Shown: positions 45,675 to 57,800, counted from the stretch's first letter. The stretch is 64,000 bases of DNA from Ophiobolus disseminans (GCA_010093685.1 MU006232.1:831427-895426); one strand, 5' to 3'. The notes: generated by a model from the letters alone, not told the origin. A program made the numbers and translations.

Positions 45675-47204
45675 TCACCTCATCGCTAATGCACCGCCAC
45701 CACTTCCCATCCTCCTCATGCACGAACGCGGCATGGTCGCCGCTCTTAAGCGTCTTGATAACAGTGACGAGACGACAAACGTCTGGAAGTCGTGCTCAAG
45801 CGGCAGCGTGACGCGGAACTTCTTCTCCATGGAGCGATCGAAGGCGAAAGAGAGGACATCGGGCGCATACGCCCAGCCTTGCCATGTCTTCTTGAGGCGC
45901 GAGCCGATTTTCTGGCCGCACTGCTGGCAGGCGGTGTATTGCTCGTCACGCGACTTGTCCAAGAGGAGGCCTTCGAGATCGCGCTTTGCGGCTCCCTTGT
46001 ACTTCTGCTCCCGCTCACTGTACTCGGGCTTCAAGACGGTGAGCCAGGCCTCCTCCGTCACGATGGTGACTGGCTGGGAGGACGTGGAGGCGTGGACGTT
46101 GGGGTCCGAGTCGCAGCCGGCGGGCTGGCCGTGGCCCTTGGAGCATGAAGTTTGGAAGTTGTGTGGTGCCTTGATTGAGTGGGCGAGAGTGGTGGTGGAT
46201 GCCCGGTCAAGGACATGCTTGTAGTACTTGACCGGGTCTTTGATCGAATCTGATGCCAGCGTCGCATTTGTCTGAATGTGTTGCTGAAGGGCGTTTGCGT
46301 TCAGGGGACGGACATGTGAATGCTGAGCTTCAGCGATGAAGTCGACAAGGGCTTTTGCCTGCGAGACGTGCTTCTGCTCTGATACCTCCTTCTTGAGTTC
46401 ACTCTTGCTGAGTTTGTTGCTCATCAAGGGAAAGTCCGAACCTTGTTGCTCCTTCTCAGAAAGATCGGACCAGACCTGGTGTGGCTTCATGGAAGCACTA
46501 ATAGCTTGGAAGACCGCGGTAGCAAATGAAGCGGTCTTGGTCGGGTCGAAAAGTCGGTTGGGTTGGGCGAGACGTTTGTGTGCGAACTTACGCTCCATAC
46601 CCATGGGAATGGAATTGGAGAAATCGGAGCGCTTGGCTCGTGGGATGGCAGTCTTGTGCGTTGGTGGAGGAGAAGTGCGCTTAGGAGGAGTGACCGTGGG
46701 TGTTAGAAGCTGCACAGGAGCCGCGCGGTGATCGCCTTGCTCATTTTTTAAGCGCTTTTGCGGGTAAAGCATCGAGCGGTCAGGTATTTTCTTCGTTGCT
46801 ACCTGATCAATACCGCGTTTCACGGCCTTGACAGTCTGCTGGTCCAGATCCACAACTACCCCACCCAACGTTTCCACCTGCTTCTTGAGAATATCGACCT
46901 TGGCGCGGTATTCTTTTGCCTTGGTCGTTGCGTGCTTCTTCTCTCTCTCGCTCTTCTCAGCTACAGCGGCCTGCGCTTGTAGCTTGAGATTCTCTTTCTT
47001 TGAACGCTTGTAGTGGGAGTTGATGTCAACAGATAGCTTTTGGCAGTTGGAGTACTTCTGCATGAGCTCTTCGAGGGCGGACTGAATGGCTGACGCAGAT
47101 GGTCCAGTGAGGTCTTTTACGAGGGCGTGAAGGGTGGACTCGGAGGTGCGCGCAGAGACATTTAGCTTGCGCCATTCATCATCGAAGCTGGGAAAGGCAC
47201 TCAT
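45675..47204 (-). CDS. Coiled-coil protein of unknown function, C-terminus probably frameshifted
   Basis: Not recognised. Single exon of 509 residues as it stands. Residues 60-130 form a Lys/Glu-rich coiled coil (RSKKENLKLQAQAAVAEKSE, KAKEYRAKVDILKKQVETLG). The middle (about 135-210) is basic and Pro/Thr-rich, with PKRTSPPP and IPRAKR. A structured C-terminal region (about 215-475) includes FDPTKTASFATAVFQAISAS, ALVDFIAEAQHSHVRPLN and a CxxC pair TACQQCGQKIGSRLKKTW, then DVLSFAFDRSMEKKFRVTLP. After HDFQTFVV the frame departs into 27 Arg/Met-rich residues of non-coding character. Removing a 5-bp tandem duplication there (45766-45775) would restore FVVTVIKTLKSGDHAAFVHE. The protein may be functional with a truncated end, or the gene may be decaying; assembly error is possible. 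Confidence 0.65.
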   Translation of the reverse strand: MSAFPSFDDEWRKLNVSARTSESTLHALVKDLTGPSASAIQSALEELMQKYSNCQKLSVDINSHYKRSKKENLKLQAQAAVAEKSEREKKHATTKAKEYRAKVDILKKQVETLGGVVVDLDQQTVKAVKRGIDQVATKKIPDRSMLYPQKRLKNEQGDHRAAPVQLLTPTVTPPKRTSPPPTHKTAIPRAKRSDFSNSIPMGMERKFAHKRLAQPNRLFDPTKTASFATAVFQAISASMKPHQVWSDLSEKEQQGSDFPLMSNKLSKSELKKEVSEQKHVSQAKALVDFIAEAQHSHVRPLNANALQQHIQTNATLASDSIKDPVKYYKHVLDRASTTTLAHSIKAPHNFQTSCSKGHGQPAGCDSDPNVHASTSSQPVTIVTEEAWLTVLKPEYSEREQKYKGAAKRDLEGLLLDKSRDEQYTACQQCGQKIGSRLKKTWQGWAYAPDVLSFAFDRSMEKKFRVTLPLEHDFQTFVVSSLLSRRLRAATMPRSCMRRMGSGGGALAMR

Positions 47205-47570
47205 GGTGAGTACTTTCGGGGTTGACCGCTGGTGTAGAGGGGTTTGGGGGAATCAGCTTATTGTGTAGAGGTGTAGAAGAACTTTATGCGCAGTCGAGGT
47301 GACACAAAGCTGCTATTGTGTAGTGAGAAACAATACAAAAGCGGGTACAATAACTCGCCAGTATCGAACTACAAGGGAAAACAATGCTGGGTGTGGCAAG
47401 AGCAGACAGGGTCTTTCGTTTTCACTTTCACTTTCACTACCATAGTTGAAACCGTACTGGTGGGCACTAGCTCATGATATCGAACACCCACACACGAGAC
47501 GATACATCATCATATGCGAATTAATCACAGATCAGTATGTTATTGCAGAATTTAACTCTCTTCTGTCTAA
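47205..47570. other. Intergenic with a short TTCACT repeat
   Basis: 366 bp. Three tandem TTCACT units at 47421-47438, in the upstream region of the coiled-coil gene. Nothing else seen. Confidence 0.5.
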
Positions 47571-48509
47571 TCACCTCGGCCCCAGACACTCTTCAAACAG
47601 CAAATATGCGTAATGATAAGGACGAATCTCCTTACATATCCAAGCTTGCGAACGCTCAACGGTCTCCTCGCCGGCTATGCGATTCTTCCTCAAGATCCGA
47701 TGCCCCTTCGTACTGCCAGTCCACTTCACCAAACCCTTCTCAACCACCAACAAGTCCCCCTCTTTCATATTTGCAGACGGGACTGGCAAAATCAGGCAGC
47801 CTGGCTCCGGAAGTGGTCCCTTGAAGTACGGCTCCAATCGGATCTCCTTTGCCTCGCTCTTGAAACTCTTCTTGTCGAGATCTGGGTTCGAGAGAAATTC
47901 TGCGAAGCCGAATCGGGTCTTCTTTAACTCGGTGCCCACTGCAACTCCACGGGTAATTCGGAGCTTTACGGCTATATCTCCCCTCTTGTTCTTCACGTCG
48001 TCGCGCATAAGTGCCGTCAGTGTCGTAGTCATATCCCTTGGTATCTGCCCCGCCACCTTCTTGTTCTGCTTGCTCTTTAAGACCCAGTCTACTGGATCCC
48101 AAAGGATCTGTATGTCGTACTTCGCCACCTTTCGTAACCACGGGTGCAACTTTGCTAGCTTCTTTAGATGCGCCTCCATTTTCTTGTCCCAATCTTGCTG
48201 CACAAAGGTGTTGACCCTGCCTTTGAAGGTGATACCAATTCTAAGCTCTACCGCGTTGTTGAGCAACCACGAGCTGTATTCGCGACCTTCTTCGAATTGG
48301 TATGATTGTAGAGCAAGGAGACCAGTTGAGCCATAATGCACTGTAAATATCTGAACAATGGTGTGTTTGCACTCGTATGTCTTGAGTTTAAGAGGGAGGC
48401 CGACGAGACTAGCAGTGGAATTCGTTTCTTGGGTTGATAGGTAGTCATAGACTTCGTTGCGCAGCTCGGGTGGCAGCTGAGGGAAGAGGAAGCGTGATGC
48501 AGTAGCCAT
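47571..48509 (-). CDS. Lineage-restricted protein with an FPQLPPELRNEVYDYL motif (F-box/2EXR-like)
   Basis: Single exon, 312 residues. Residues 8-25 carry the FPQLPPELRNEVYDYL motif, found at the start of a large, poorly characterised family of filamentous-ascomycete proteins; it resembles a degenerate F-box or 2EXR start. The rest is mixed α/β with no catalytic motif: YSSWLLNNAVELRIGITFKG, KYDIQILWDPVDWVLKSKQN, GVAVGTELKKTRFGFAEFLS, ILRKNRIAGEETVER. No signal peptide or TM segment. Such genes are often numerous and lineage-specific in Dothideomycetes. Function unknown; a role in ubiquitin ligase complexes would be speculation. It is transcribed in the same direction as the coiled-coil gene, 366 bp upstream. 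Confidence 0.75.
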   Translation of the reverse strand: MATASRFLFPQLPPELRNEVYDYLSTQETNSTASLVGLPLKLKTYECKHTIVQIFTVHYGSTGLLALQSYQFEEGREYSSWLLNNAVELRIGITFKGRVNTFVQQDWDKKMEAHLKKLAKLHPWLRKVAKYDIQILWDPVDWVLKSKQNKKVAGQIPRDMTTTLTALMRDDVKNKRGDIAVKLRITRGVAVGTELKKTRFGFAEFLSNPDLDKKSFKSEAKEIRLEPYFKGPLPEPGCLILPVPSANMKEGDLLVVEKGLVKWTGSTKGHRILRKNRIAGEETVERSQAWICKEIRPYHYAYLLFEECLGPR

Positions 48510-49544
48510 ATTGGAGTTGAATAGATGGGAATACCGAAGGACGCGCGATCAGGAGTAGAGTCAATGACTTTACAGTGGTCTGATATTGACAAATCCAGGG
48601 GAGCTGCTGGCCCTCGACGACGTTTGTATGGTTGAGTATAACTGTAGAGTGGTGCGAGTCGGTCCTCGAGATTGTAAGAAGAGACGAAGCCAGAACTAAA
48701 CCGCTAATGTAGTCAACTAATCAATAGCGAACGTGTATTGTCGTATTACAATAGCAACGCCGAGGTGAACGCGGGATCACGTGACGTCGTCTGCCTTCGA
48801 CGAGGTCAATGCGGAAAGCCACAAGGCTTGTGCGAGCATTAGCATAACTTCCACCATTATGATGTGCCTCCAGTACCTTCAAACAGATTCACCAAACCAG
48901 AGAGTGAATGAGTGGGAGTTCCGCTAACTTGGCAGAAAATTCGTCGTGTGCAATTTCTGCCGTCTTAATCGGCAGCGGCTCGGCAATCGATCGTAGTGCA
49001 ATCTAGAATGCCATCTCGGAATTAGGGTCGTCGTTCATATCGTTCATCCTGCAGCTGCAAGCATTTATACATGGTCAAAGATGACATGTGGAGAAAAGCT
49101 CTTATGAGTGCTGGAAGGGCGCCATGGGTACCAGTCGTTGCATCCGAGGTTTAGACCATGGTTCAAAAGTTATTGATGTGCTTAGTCGTAGATTGATGAT
49201 TTGTAGTAGGAAAAAGGTAGAGCCTAGGTATATATGAAGAGCGTTGACTCATTGGTCGTGGTCGCAATGCGAACTATGGGTCATACCTGCCCTGCGCCAC
49301 AACGCATCCCAGCATGCGAACGCCCTTCGTGAAGCAATCCGCGACACTACCAGGTGTCAGGCTGGCTGCCAATATCGTGTATGCTCTACGAGTCACACGT
49401 TCTCAGGTACACTGGGAATATCGAGATTGTCTTTTTGCTAGCTATCATAAAACACGCTGGGTCCATCAGATCGGCCAACAAAGCACCCTATCGGTAGCCA
49501 GGCTACCCTAACGCCTGTGAACCTGAACGCCTGTTTGCCCATTT
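48510..49544. other. Intergenic, no gene seen
   Basis: 1.0 kb. Upstream region of the 312-residue gene and 3' flank of the Pes1 gene. Short frames only. Confidence 0.5.
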
Positions 49545-51636
49545 TTATCCGCGCTCTGCAGCAGCCTTCGCTTTTTCCAAGCGTGCGCGCTTCCTGCGCA
49601 GGTTCTCAGACTCGGTGTCGCGCTTGTTTTCGCCGTATTCGATGCGCTTGAGCAGCTTCCTCTTCTTGTTTGACAGCATCATCTTCTGTCTATCGCGCTC
49701 CTCCTCCTCTTGGCGCTTTTTCTTGTCAAACTTCTTACGTATGGCCGCGTTCTGCTCCTGCTTAGTGGGCGCCTTGACCTCGATTTTTTTGCCAGTAGCT
49801 TCAGCTTCAAGCTCGCGCTGGTGTTGGAGGCGTGCAGCTTCGCCTTCTGAGACGTCAGACTCAGCGTCGGAGTCCTCGAAGCCATCGAAGTCGTCGGCAC
49901 CGCCATCCGCATCAGATTCGCTGTCCTCGTCGTCGTCCTCATCGTCGTTGCTGGCTATATCCATGCCCTCTCCGACTTCGACGGAGCCCTCACGATCAGT
50001 AACGGCGTCCATGTTCGCATCGTCGTCGTCGTCGTCAGCCTCGAATGCGTCTTCATCCTCATCTGCCATCTCTTCAAAGGCTTCAGCCTCACCATCTGGC
50101 TGCTGTGCCTCTAGAGGCAGGTTAGGGTCGTACTCGCCCTTCTTAGGCTTAACCCAAGGGCTGAGATGAGGTGGCAGCTCGGCGCCAGGTGCGTACAGGT
50201 CTGGTCGCAATAGCCTGCCTTGATTGAGGCAGTCCCAAACCCACTGCGGTTGTACATAGGTTCGGCCGGGCATAGTTGAGTGTGGCCATTGAGCCGTTGG
50301 ACTGCTGCCGTTCTCTGCCTCGCGAGGCGCAGGCGCACCATTCTCTAGTGGCGGTCGATCGATGATCTGATGTGTGATTGCAGGGTCGGACTCGTTCGTT
50401 GTGAAAGCGCCGTCGCCTAGAATACTATCCCAACCGACTCGCTTACAGCCAAAGGACTTCAGTATGAATTCTAGGGACGCTCTGGGTGTCTCGCGCGATA
50501 GATAGAACGTAAACGGGGCAAAGAGTGACGCCACCTCGCTGCTGCTGGCTTGTGGCTGTGGCAAGATGTCGGCGTCTGGTGCTGTTGGCTCAAACTTATC
50601 GATACCCTCGGTGTTCTGGTCCTCCTCATCATCGGCAGCGACGTCGGTCATGACTTGCTCCTCCTCATCGTCGACGTCTGGCATGGCCGCGATCCTGTCC
50701 GCCATAGCTTGCGCCTCAGGATTGATCGCCATGTCGTCATCGTGCCCGTTTGTTGCACCGTTGGTCGCGTTCGCCTTGCCCTCGAGCTGGAAGGCAGCCA
50801 GCTCACCGCCCTGCTCGTCGCTCTTGGCGTTGAACTTGGGAGGATAGACAAGACCCACTGACGTGTACAGACGGTAGTTGACGAAACCCAATAGTGTAGT
50901 GTAGAACTCGACGAATGTGCCCATGATCCTGAAGTCGATGTCGCCGCCCGTGCGCTGTACGAAGCGGTAGGGCACAAGCCATAGTATGTCTTGCCCTTGT
51001 ATCGTTGCCTGGTAGTAGATACCCTTGATGGAGAGGAAGGACTTGCGCAGGGCGTGCGAGGTGATCACATAGTGTTCGAACTCGCGCGTAAGGCGTTGGC
51101 ATAGGGCGATGGTCTTCGCAGGGATGTGCTCGCTGGAGGGCAGGTTGGCGAACAGGAAGAGCATAGAAAGCGCATCGTCAAGGTCGCGCAGGGCGTCGAC
51201 GAAGGTAGGGTAGCGTTCCTTGATGATATGATCGAGTTTGACCTTGGGCATCAAATTCTTCTCCAACCGTGCAGCATCTCCGGCTTCTCCACGCCCAAGC
51301 GCGCGACCAATCTTCTTTGCGACCGACTTGTGCTCGCGGAACTTTGCGAGAAGCGGTTCGTGCAGCAGATATTGAATGTCCTTGGTGTAGTAGAAGGTAG
51401 TCGCAGCGGTAGACCCCTTGGAGACCTTTTTCTTATTGCGCGGCTCTCGCGGGTAGATGCCCTTGAAGATACATAGTCGTCTGAAGTCGGGAAGCGAAAT
51501 CTGAAGCTTCTTCACCGCGCGGGTACGAGTGATGTAGTTTTTGGCTGCGCCCGAGGTGCCTATAATACGTTAATACGCATGGATGACCTGGATCGCACCG
51601 ACTTCACATACCTTTCTTTTTGGATCGGCCGGCCAT
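49545..51636 (-). CDS. NOP7: Pescadillo homologue (Pes1/Nop7), ribosome biogenesis
   Basis: Nucleolar subunit of the PeBoW (Nop7-Erb1-Ytm1) complex needed for 27S pre-rRNA processing and 60S assembly. Two exons, 51636-51612 and 51559-49545, 679 residues. The start MAGRSKRK-GTSGAAKNY comes from a 25-nt first exon. Pescadillo N-terminal domain about residues 10-290: KKLQISLPDFRRLCIFKGIY, TKDIQYLLHEPLLAKFREHK, YPTFVDALRDLDDALSMLFL, LSIKGIYYQATIQGQDILWL, GTFVEFYTTLLGFVNYRLYT. A BRCT domain spans about 360-480 (FAPFTFYLSRETPRASLEFI, VQPQWVWDCLNQGRLL). A long acidic Asp/Glu stretch (about 520-600) precedes a Lys/Arg-rich coiled tail (KKFDKKKRQEEEERDR), as in fungal orthologues. It is divergent from the PIG-U gene with only 210 bp between starts. 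Confidence 0.95.
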
Positions 51637-51846
51637 TGTGAGGGCTGTGTAGATTCAAAGCGCTGTGGTGTCGCAGAGGAACTCTGGGCGGCACAAAAAA
51701 GTTCGCGATCCCGCACTATGCAGATACGTTAGCGTGCAGCTAGCGGCGGCAGGGGTCTCTCCTCCGCTCCGCATGCTGCCCATTGCCAGACTTCGCTGCA
51801 AATGCTCGTCATGGCGTCCATGCCGCGGATATAGCCAGCCCCCCAG
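51637..51846. promoter_or_regulatory. Compact bidirectional promoter, Pes1 / PIG-U
   Basis: 210 bp separate the two divergent start codons, so both promoters must overlap. No TATA box is obvious. Two housekeeping genes with opposite transcription. Confidence 0.6.
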
Positions 51847-53221
51847 ATGCCGCTCGACACGGAGCACAAGCTCCTCATATTTGCAGCTGCTGCGGCAGTG
51901 CGATTGGTGCTACCCGCGGTCTTTCCCACGTTTCCCGACCTGCTTACCGGCCGTGTTGAGGTGTCAACACCAGTAACCAGCTTCAAGAGACGTACGTACA
52001 CTCTGTATCAGACACGTGCCACCAACACTATTAACACATGCTCAGTGCAAGAGGGCGTCTTCCTCTACACCCACAATGTCTCTCCCTACGACGGCGGCGT
52101 ATACCACCAGGCACCCCTCCTGCTGCCACTCTTCTCGCTGCTCCCCGACCCATCAACATACCCTCTCGCTACAAACATACTGTACACGGTGGTGGACCTT
52201 TTGAGCGCGAATGCAATTGGACAGATTGCGGATAGTGGGCAGAACGTCGCGACACGACTGTTCACATCATCGAGGAAACACTTGACATGGAGCAGTATTG
52301 CTATCGCAACAGGCTACCTGTTCAATCCATTCACAGTCGCAACATGTCTCGCTCGGTCCACGTCAGCCCTGTCGAACCTCTTCATCTTGACTGCAATGGC
52401 CAAGGCCGCCCACGGAGCAAGCACCACCTTCATTCTAGCCCTGGCCTTCGCCGCATACCTATCTATGCACCCCATACTACTCTTCCCGCCTCTACTGGTG
52501 CTGCTTTATGACACACGCGCCACCAAGACACAGTCCAAGCCCAACGTCTGGACCTTTGCAATCGCTCACACACTAGGACTGGCTGTTGCGATCGGTGCAC
52601 TGCTCTCCGCTTCTGCTTTCATCACCGGTTCATGGGACTTCTTGGCAGCCACATATGGCGTGCGTCTTCTGCTTCCAGATCTGACGCCGAACGTCGGCCT
52701 CTGGTGGTACTTCTTCATCGAGATGTTCGACTCGTTCCGCGAATTCTTCCTCGGCGTTTTCTGGCTACACGCCGCATCGTACGTGCCTGGCCTCACGATT
52801 CGCCTTCATAAGCAGCCCCTGTTTGTTGCTTGCACCTTGACTGGCGTTTTCGCAATCTTTACACCCTATCCAAGCATAGCAGATGCTGCCTTGTACCTCT
52901 CGTTGGTACCACTGTTCCGACACCTATTTCCCTGTAAGTCGGTTGCTTCTGACAGTGACATTATGAGACTAACTCACTCCAGTGATGCGATACTCGTTTT
53001 TGGCTTCGGCGGCGATACTGTATGCGTCAGTCCTAGGGCCCGCCTTCTACCATCTTTGGATTTACGCTGGCTCCGGCAACGCCAACTTCTTCTACGCTAT
53101 TACGCTGGTATGGAGTCTTGGCTTGTCCATTATCCTTGGGGATTCAATGTACGCCGCATTGAGGGACGAACTGGATGTGGAAAGACCCGAACTCCAGGGT
53201 AAAGAGGTTCGACGGATATGA
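51847..53221 (+). CDS. GAB1: GPI transamidase subunit PIG-U (Gab1/Cdc91)
   Basis: ER membrane subunit of the complex that attaches GPI anchors to proteins. Three exons: 51847-51991, 52046-52933 and 52983-53221, 423 residues, about eight or more TM segments. Markers: FAAAAAVRLVLPAVFPTFPD at the N-terminus, LQEGVFLYTHNVSPYDGGVY and HQAPLLLPLF (lumenal loop typical of PIG-U), YLFNPFTVATCLARSTSALS, GLWWYFFIEMFDSFREFFLG (the conserved WYFF..EMFDHFR region) and FTPYPSIADAALYLSLVPLF. The second junction restores FP-LMRYSFLASAAILYASVLG. Length and order fit the family; confidence is high. Confidence 0.94.
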
Positions 53222-53642
53222 GAGCATAGATAGCTACCTTGGCCAGCACTTGACCTTTTCAATCGTGAATCGATTCTATGTTTGTGTCTGGCTTCCTTCC
53301 TACCTGCCACTGACCCGTGGTAGTAGGTCTATGTGCAACTTGCAAACGAACTCTCGTGTTTACACACAGTGCCTAGTATGATGTTCTAAGTGGGGCAGAA
53401 TACTCTATTGCACTCACCCTCACCTTCCCTTATCTCCTCTCACTGTCGCCACAAAGTTTCAAACAAGCGCAATTTCACCGCATCTTTTGGGTAGCTTATC
53501 TTACTAGTTGTAGGGCACATAAAAGAGCTCTTGTGCCACCTTTTCGAGGATACCTCTACATCCTTTCTCCACAACATCCCCCATACACCATCAAACAACA
53601 ACGTCACTACACAAACACATCCAAGCAACACCACTTATCAAC
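53222..53642. other. Intergenic, no gene seen
   Basis: 420 bp between PIG-U and the lysine-rich protein gene. CA-rich and pyrimidine-rich just upstream of 53643, as in fungal core promoters. Confidence 0.5.
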
Positions 53643-54288
53643 ATGTCCGACAAATCCATCACGCTCTCCGCCCGCGAGATGGAGGTGCTCGCCCTTGCCT
53701 GGCAGTGCATGGAGGCTCAGCCCAAGGTTCGTATCCTTCCCTCTCTCCCACACCTGACCACCATATACGCACATGCGGATACATCCAGCCCACCCAATAC
53801 CGCCGACACTCGTACCCTACTAACCCCCACAGATCGACATGAACAAGCTGGCCCAGCTGACCGGCTACACCCCCCGCAGCGCCTCCGTCACCTTTGGCAA
53901 CATCAAGCGCAAGATCAAGCTCCTGGGCGAAGGCCTCGCCGCCAACGGCCCCACAACACCCAAGAAAGGAGGCGGCCACGGACGCGCCAAAGCCGGCCCT
54001 ACCACTACCCCCAAGTCCACCGGCAAGCGCAGCGCAAAGGCCGCCGCCAACGGCGACGACGACATCCCTGACCCCGAGGAGACGCCCACCAAGCGCGCGA
54101 AGAAAGCTGGCTCCAAGAAGGCGCGCGAGGACCTCGACGATGACGAGGAGGAGTTCAACTTTGGTCGTATCAAGAAGGAGGAGATTGACGACATCCACAA
54201 CAGCGCCACAGGCTTGTATGACCAGATGTCGCGCGCCGCCGCTGGCTCGAACTTTGGGTGCGGACTCGAGGAAGGCACAAGCGAGTGA
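53643..54288 (+). CDS. Small lysine-rich nuclear protein, helical N-terminus
   Basis: Two exons, 53643-53726 and 53833-54288, 179 residues; the intron is 106 nt. Residues 5-60 look like a compact helical domain (SAREMEVLALAWQCMEAQPK, IDMNKLAQLTGYTPRSASVT, FGNIKRKIKLL), similar in pattern to the small helical domain seen at the start of many fungal histone-H1-like or chromatin-associated hypothetical proteins. The rest is Lys/Ala/Pro-rich and disordered (TTPKSTGKRSAKAAA, ETPTKRAKKAGSKKARED), with nuclear-localisation-like clusters, then acidic (DLDDDEEEFNF). DNA binding is inference from composition. No catalytic motif. Confidence 0.75.
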
Positions 54289-54843
54289 GCGGGCACTGAG
54301 GTTTCGCAGGACGACTTCCACCAAGGCGGAGAGGAGGAGGAGCGCTGCGAGATCGGTCAAGATCGAGGGCCTAGGGGAGGCGCTGCGGCATGTGCTTGGG
54401 CGCTGATGCGTCAGTATGAGTTAGAAGGATCCGCTGCGGCTTTGGCTTGAAGGCGTTGAGTGCTTTCATGGATCTATGTGGCGTAACGGACTGCCTAATT
54501 GATGATTTTACGAATGGGTATCGGGGGGATTAGGCTCCTGAACACGTCTTTGGACATTTTCGAGACAGATTTCACATGCCCAGGTTAATTGATTGATCAC
54601 TGAAACAGTATCCTGAAGGTATCCGCATGTGTGACCCCTTGATTACACTCTACTTATGCTAAAGATTACTGTCCGGTTATAGCGATGTCCACTGGAACGC
54701 CTATACCGTGAGATCAAGTACCCATGTTCCCGAGTAAGGATACATCCCATAGTACATAGTAGCCGTCCCCCCATCCCTATATTAGCGCTGCGCTTTTGAA
54801 CATTTGATTGTACACCTTTTACAGATCGACGCACTCCACCTCT
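54289..54843. other. Intergenic between convergent genes
   Basis: 555 bp; 3' UTRs of the lysine-rich protein and Msh6 genes presumably. Nothing recognised. Confidence 0.5.
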
Positions 54844-57800
54844 TCAGAGAGCGGCAATAGCCTCTCGCAACACATCCAGTGCTCGATCACCGATACCCTC
54901 CAGTCCATCTCTAAGCGCCCAAGCGAGATCGCTCTGCACACCTAGCGGTACATACACACCTCCCTCATCCCTCTTGACCTCCATCCGCTCGCCCAGTCTC
55001 GACGTATGCTCCCACTCTCGGGCAGCCTTCTCCGCATTCTTGATGATCTTATCAGGAATACCGCACATGGCTGCGCAATGCATACCGAAACTACCCTCTG
55101 CGACACCCTCCTCAAGCTTGTACAAGAAGGTGATGGACTTTGACGACTCATCGACGTGAATGCGCATGCGCTTGTTCTGAACTTCAGGGTGCAACTCGAA
55201 TTCTTTGGCCAGAGAGCGGTAGTGTGTTGCGAAGAAGCCGACGCAGCCAACGCGAGAAGCAATGTCATGGAGAACAGCCTGCGCAACTGCGACACCGTCG
55301 TACGAAGATGTGCCACGGCCGAGTTCATCGAGGATGACAAGGGAGCGCGGTGTGGCTTCTGAGAGGATCTTCTGGGTCTCGGATAGCTCGACAAAGAAGG
55401 TCGACTGAGCAGCGAAGATGTTGTCGTTAGCACCTAGACGAGACATGATGCGGTCGACCGGCGTGATCGTTGCAGATGTGCAAGGCAGGTAGCACCCGAT
55501 CTGGGCGAGAATGACTGCAATACATGTCATGCGCAGGATAGTTGACTTTCCCGCTGCGTTAGCACCAGTAAGGAGGCTGATATTTGCCGAGTCACCGCCC
55601 AGCCTGATATCGTTGGGAATGAAATCGTCGACAGTGTTGAGCATGCACGGGTGACGAAGCTCCTCGAACTCTACGATAGTGCGCTTGGCTTCCACAAACT
55701 GTGGGCGGCAGCTAGGCTCCCCAAGAGATGCAGATGCTTTTGCGAGACTGATCAGGCAGTCGAGTTGGGCGATGATTTTCACAGCAGCAAGCCATGTCTT
55801 GCATTCTTCATCGAACCGTGTGCAAAAGCGGGTCGCCACTTCACGCACAATCTGGCCGTGGGTCTCTTCAGCCTCCTGCAGTGCTCGGACGAGTTTGCGG
55901 AGCTCGGGCGTGTAGTATCGGGTGACTTTCGCGGTCGCAGACATCTGGTCCCAGCTGTTGGGTACCTTGGTCTTCTTCGGTATCTCCAATTGATAGATCT
56001 CCTTGCCGATGTCGCGGTAGGTTATGCTGTTGTTGCCAACCTCTTTGCGAGCCTGCTTGATGAGCTTGTCGAGGTTTGCTTTGCACTCATCAATCTCTTG
56101 CTGGCTGTTGTCGAAGTCCTCTTCGACGCCTGGCTCGGGAACGAGAATACCTTCCTTTCTAGCGAGATCACGATCAAATGCCGACTTCCATGTTGAAAGG
56201 GCAGATGCAAGATCTGGCATCGACGCAATCAGCTGTCCGATGACTCCTTCGCCATCGCCAAATTGGTTGAGTAAACTGATAGTGTACTCGATCTGTTCAA
56301 AGCCCTCAAGAACTTTGAGAAAGTCTTGAGCTTTGCATCGGTTCGCATGAACGCGGGAGATCAGGCGCTCCAAATCTGGCAATTTACTGAGCGAGTTACT
56401 GAAGTTGTCCATGATAGTGGAGTCGGCGTTCAAAGCGTCCACAGCATCGAGTCGTGCGTTAATCTTCTTCGCATCCGCTAGTGGATGACACACCCACTGT
56501 CTGAGCAAGCGTTTGCCAAAGGGTGTAATGCATCGGTTGAGCATGGCGAACAACGTGCCTTCGGTGGATCCATCAAAACTATTGGCAAAGATTTCGAGAT
56601 TGATCAAGCTCTGACCGTCAAGTACCAAGCTCGTAGCCTTTCGAATGGGATCGTACCATTGGAAGTTGCCGCACGTCACCACTTCGCGCTCTATCTTCAG
56701 TGTACGGAGGTACTGTAGGAGTGCGCCAAAGGCTGACATGACTAGTTCTTGCTCTCGTGCTTCGCGGAGAACAGGCGGCCAAGCCTCGATATTGTCCTCT
56801 GTTGGTGATTCAAAATAGTTGGCCACTTCAACCTCTCGGATCGTGATGTCCGCTGGCCAAAACTCCTTCTTTGGCTTCAGGTAATTCCAGAGCGTATTTG
56901 GTGCTGTGTTGTTCTTGAGGATTCGCAGGGCCTTTGCTGAGATGCAAGATTTCTCTATCAGCAGTTCACCTGGCCTCATCTGGGCGATAAGCGTCTCGAA
57001 TTTGGTCATGTCGATATCATCGGTGAACTCGCAGAGTTGGAACTGCGCACTTGCAGTATCGACGAATGCTACACCGAACGCCGGGAGATTGTCACGGTCA
57101 ATCTCCTTGATCGCCATGCAGTATGTCGACATGTCGTTTTGAAGCATGCCGGTATCGACAAGCGTTCCAGCAGTCAAAACGGCGGCCAGCTCTCGTCGGA
57201 TGACGTTGTCTCCCTTACTCTTGATAGGCTTCTTGTCACCGCGTTCGCGCATCTCCTTCGCGAGGGCGGACTCCATCTGATCGACTCTAGCAACTTTGAA
57301 ACCTTTGGCAACAAATTGAGCGGCCCACATATCCAGGGATGCCTCCGGAACACCTGCCATTCTCATGTTGACACGGTCAGTGAGCTTAAAGTCGAAGAGC
57401 TGATGACCATGTGTAGCATCCTTCTCATATAGTTCGTAAAACTTGCCCTTCTTGAAGAAGACAATCGAATCCCAAAACTTGCTCTTAATCTCCCAGTATT
57501 GTTTCTCGAAAGGCGAGAACTTGTCCCAAGCGCCCGGAGGGATATAGAGCGTACGAGAGTCGTAATCCGGGTGGTTTATAGGGTGGCGATCAGCATCCTC
57601 CAGGTTCGCTAGCCAGCTATGTCTCTTCTCGGATTCAGATGCAGAAGGTTTCTCCTTCCTCTTACTTGTGTCCTTCTTCACCTGTGTTTCTGGGCGGGGT
57701 TCGTAGACAAATAGGTTGTTCGGGTCGTAGGTCCACTTCTGCGCTGTGGATGTGCCGGACATTGCAACGTCCTCCTCGGTTTCCTCCTTGAATTGTATGA

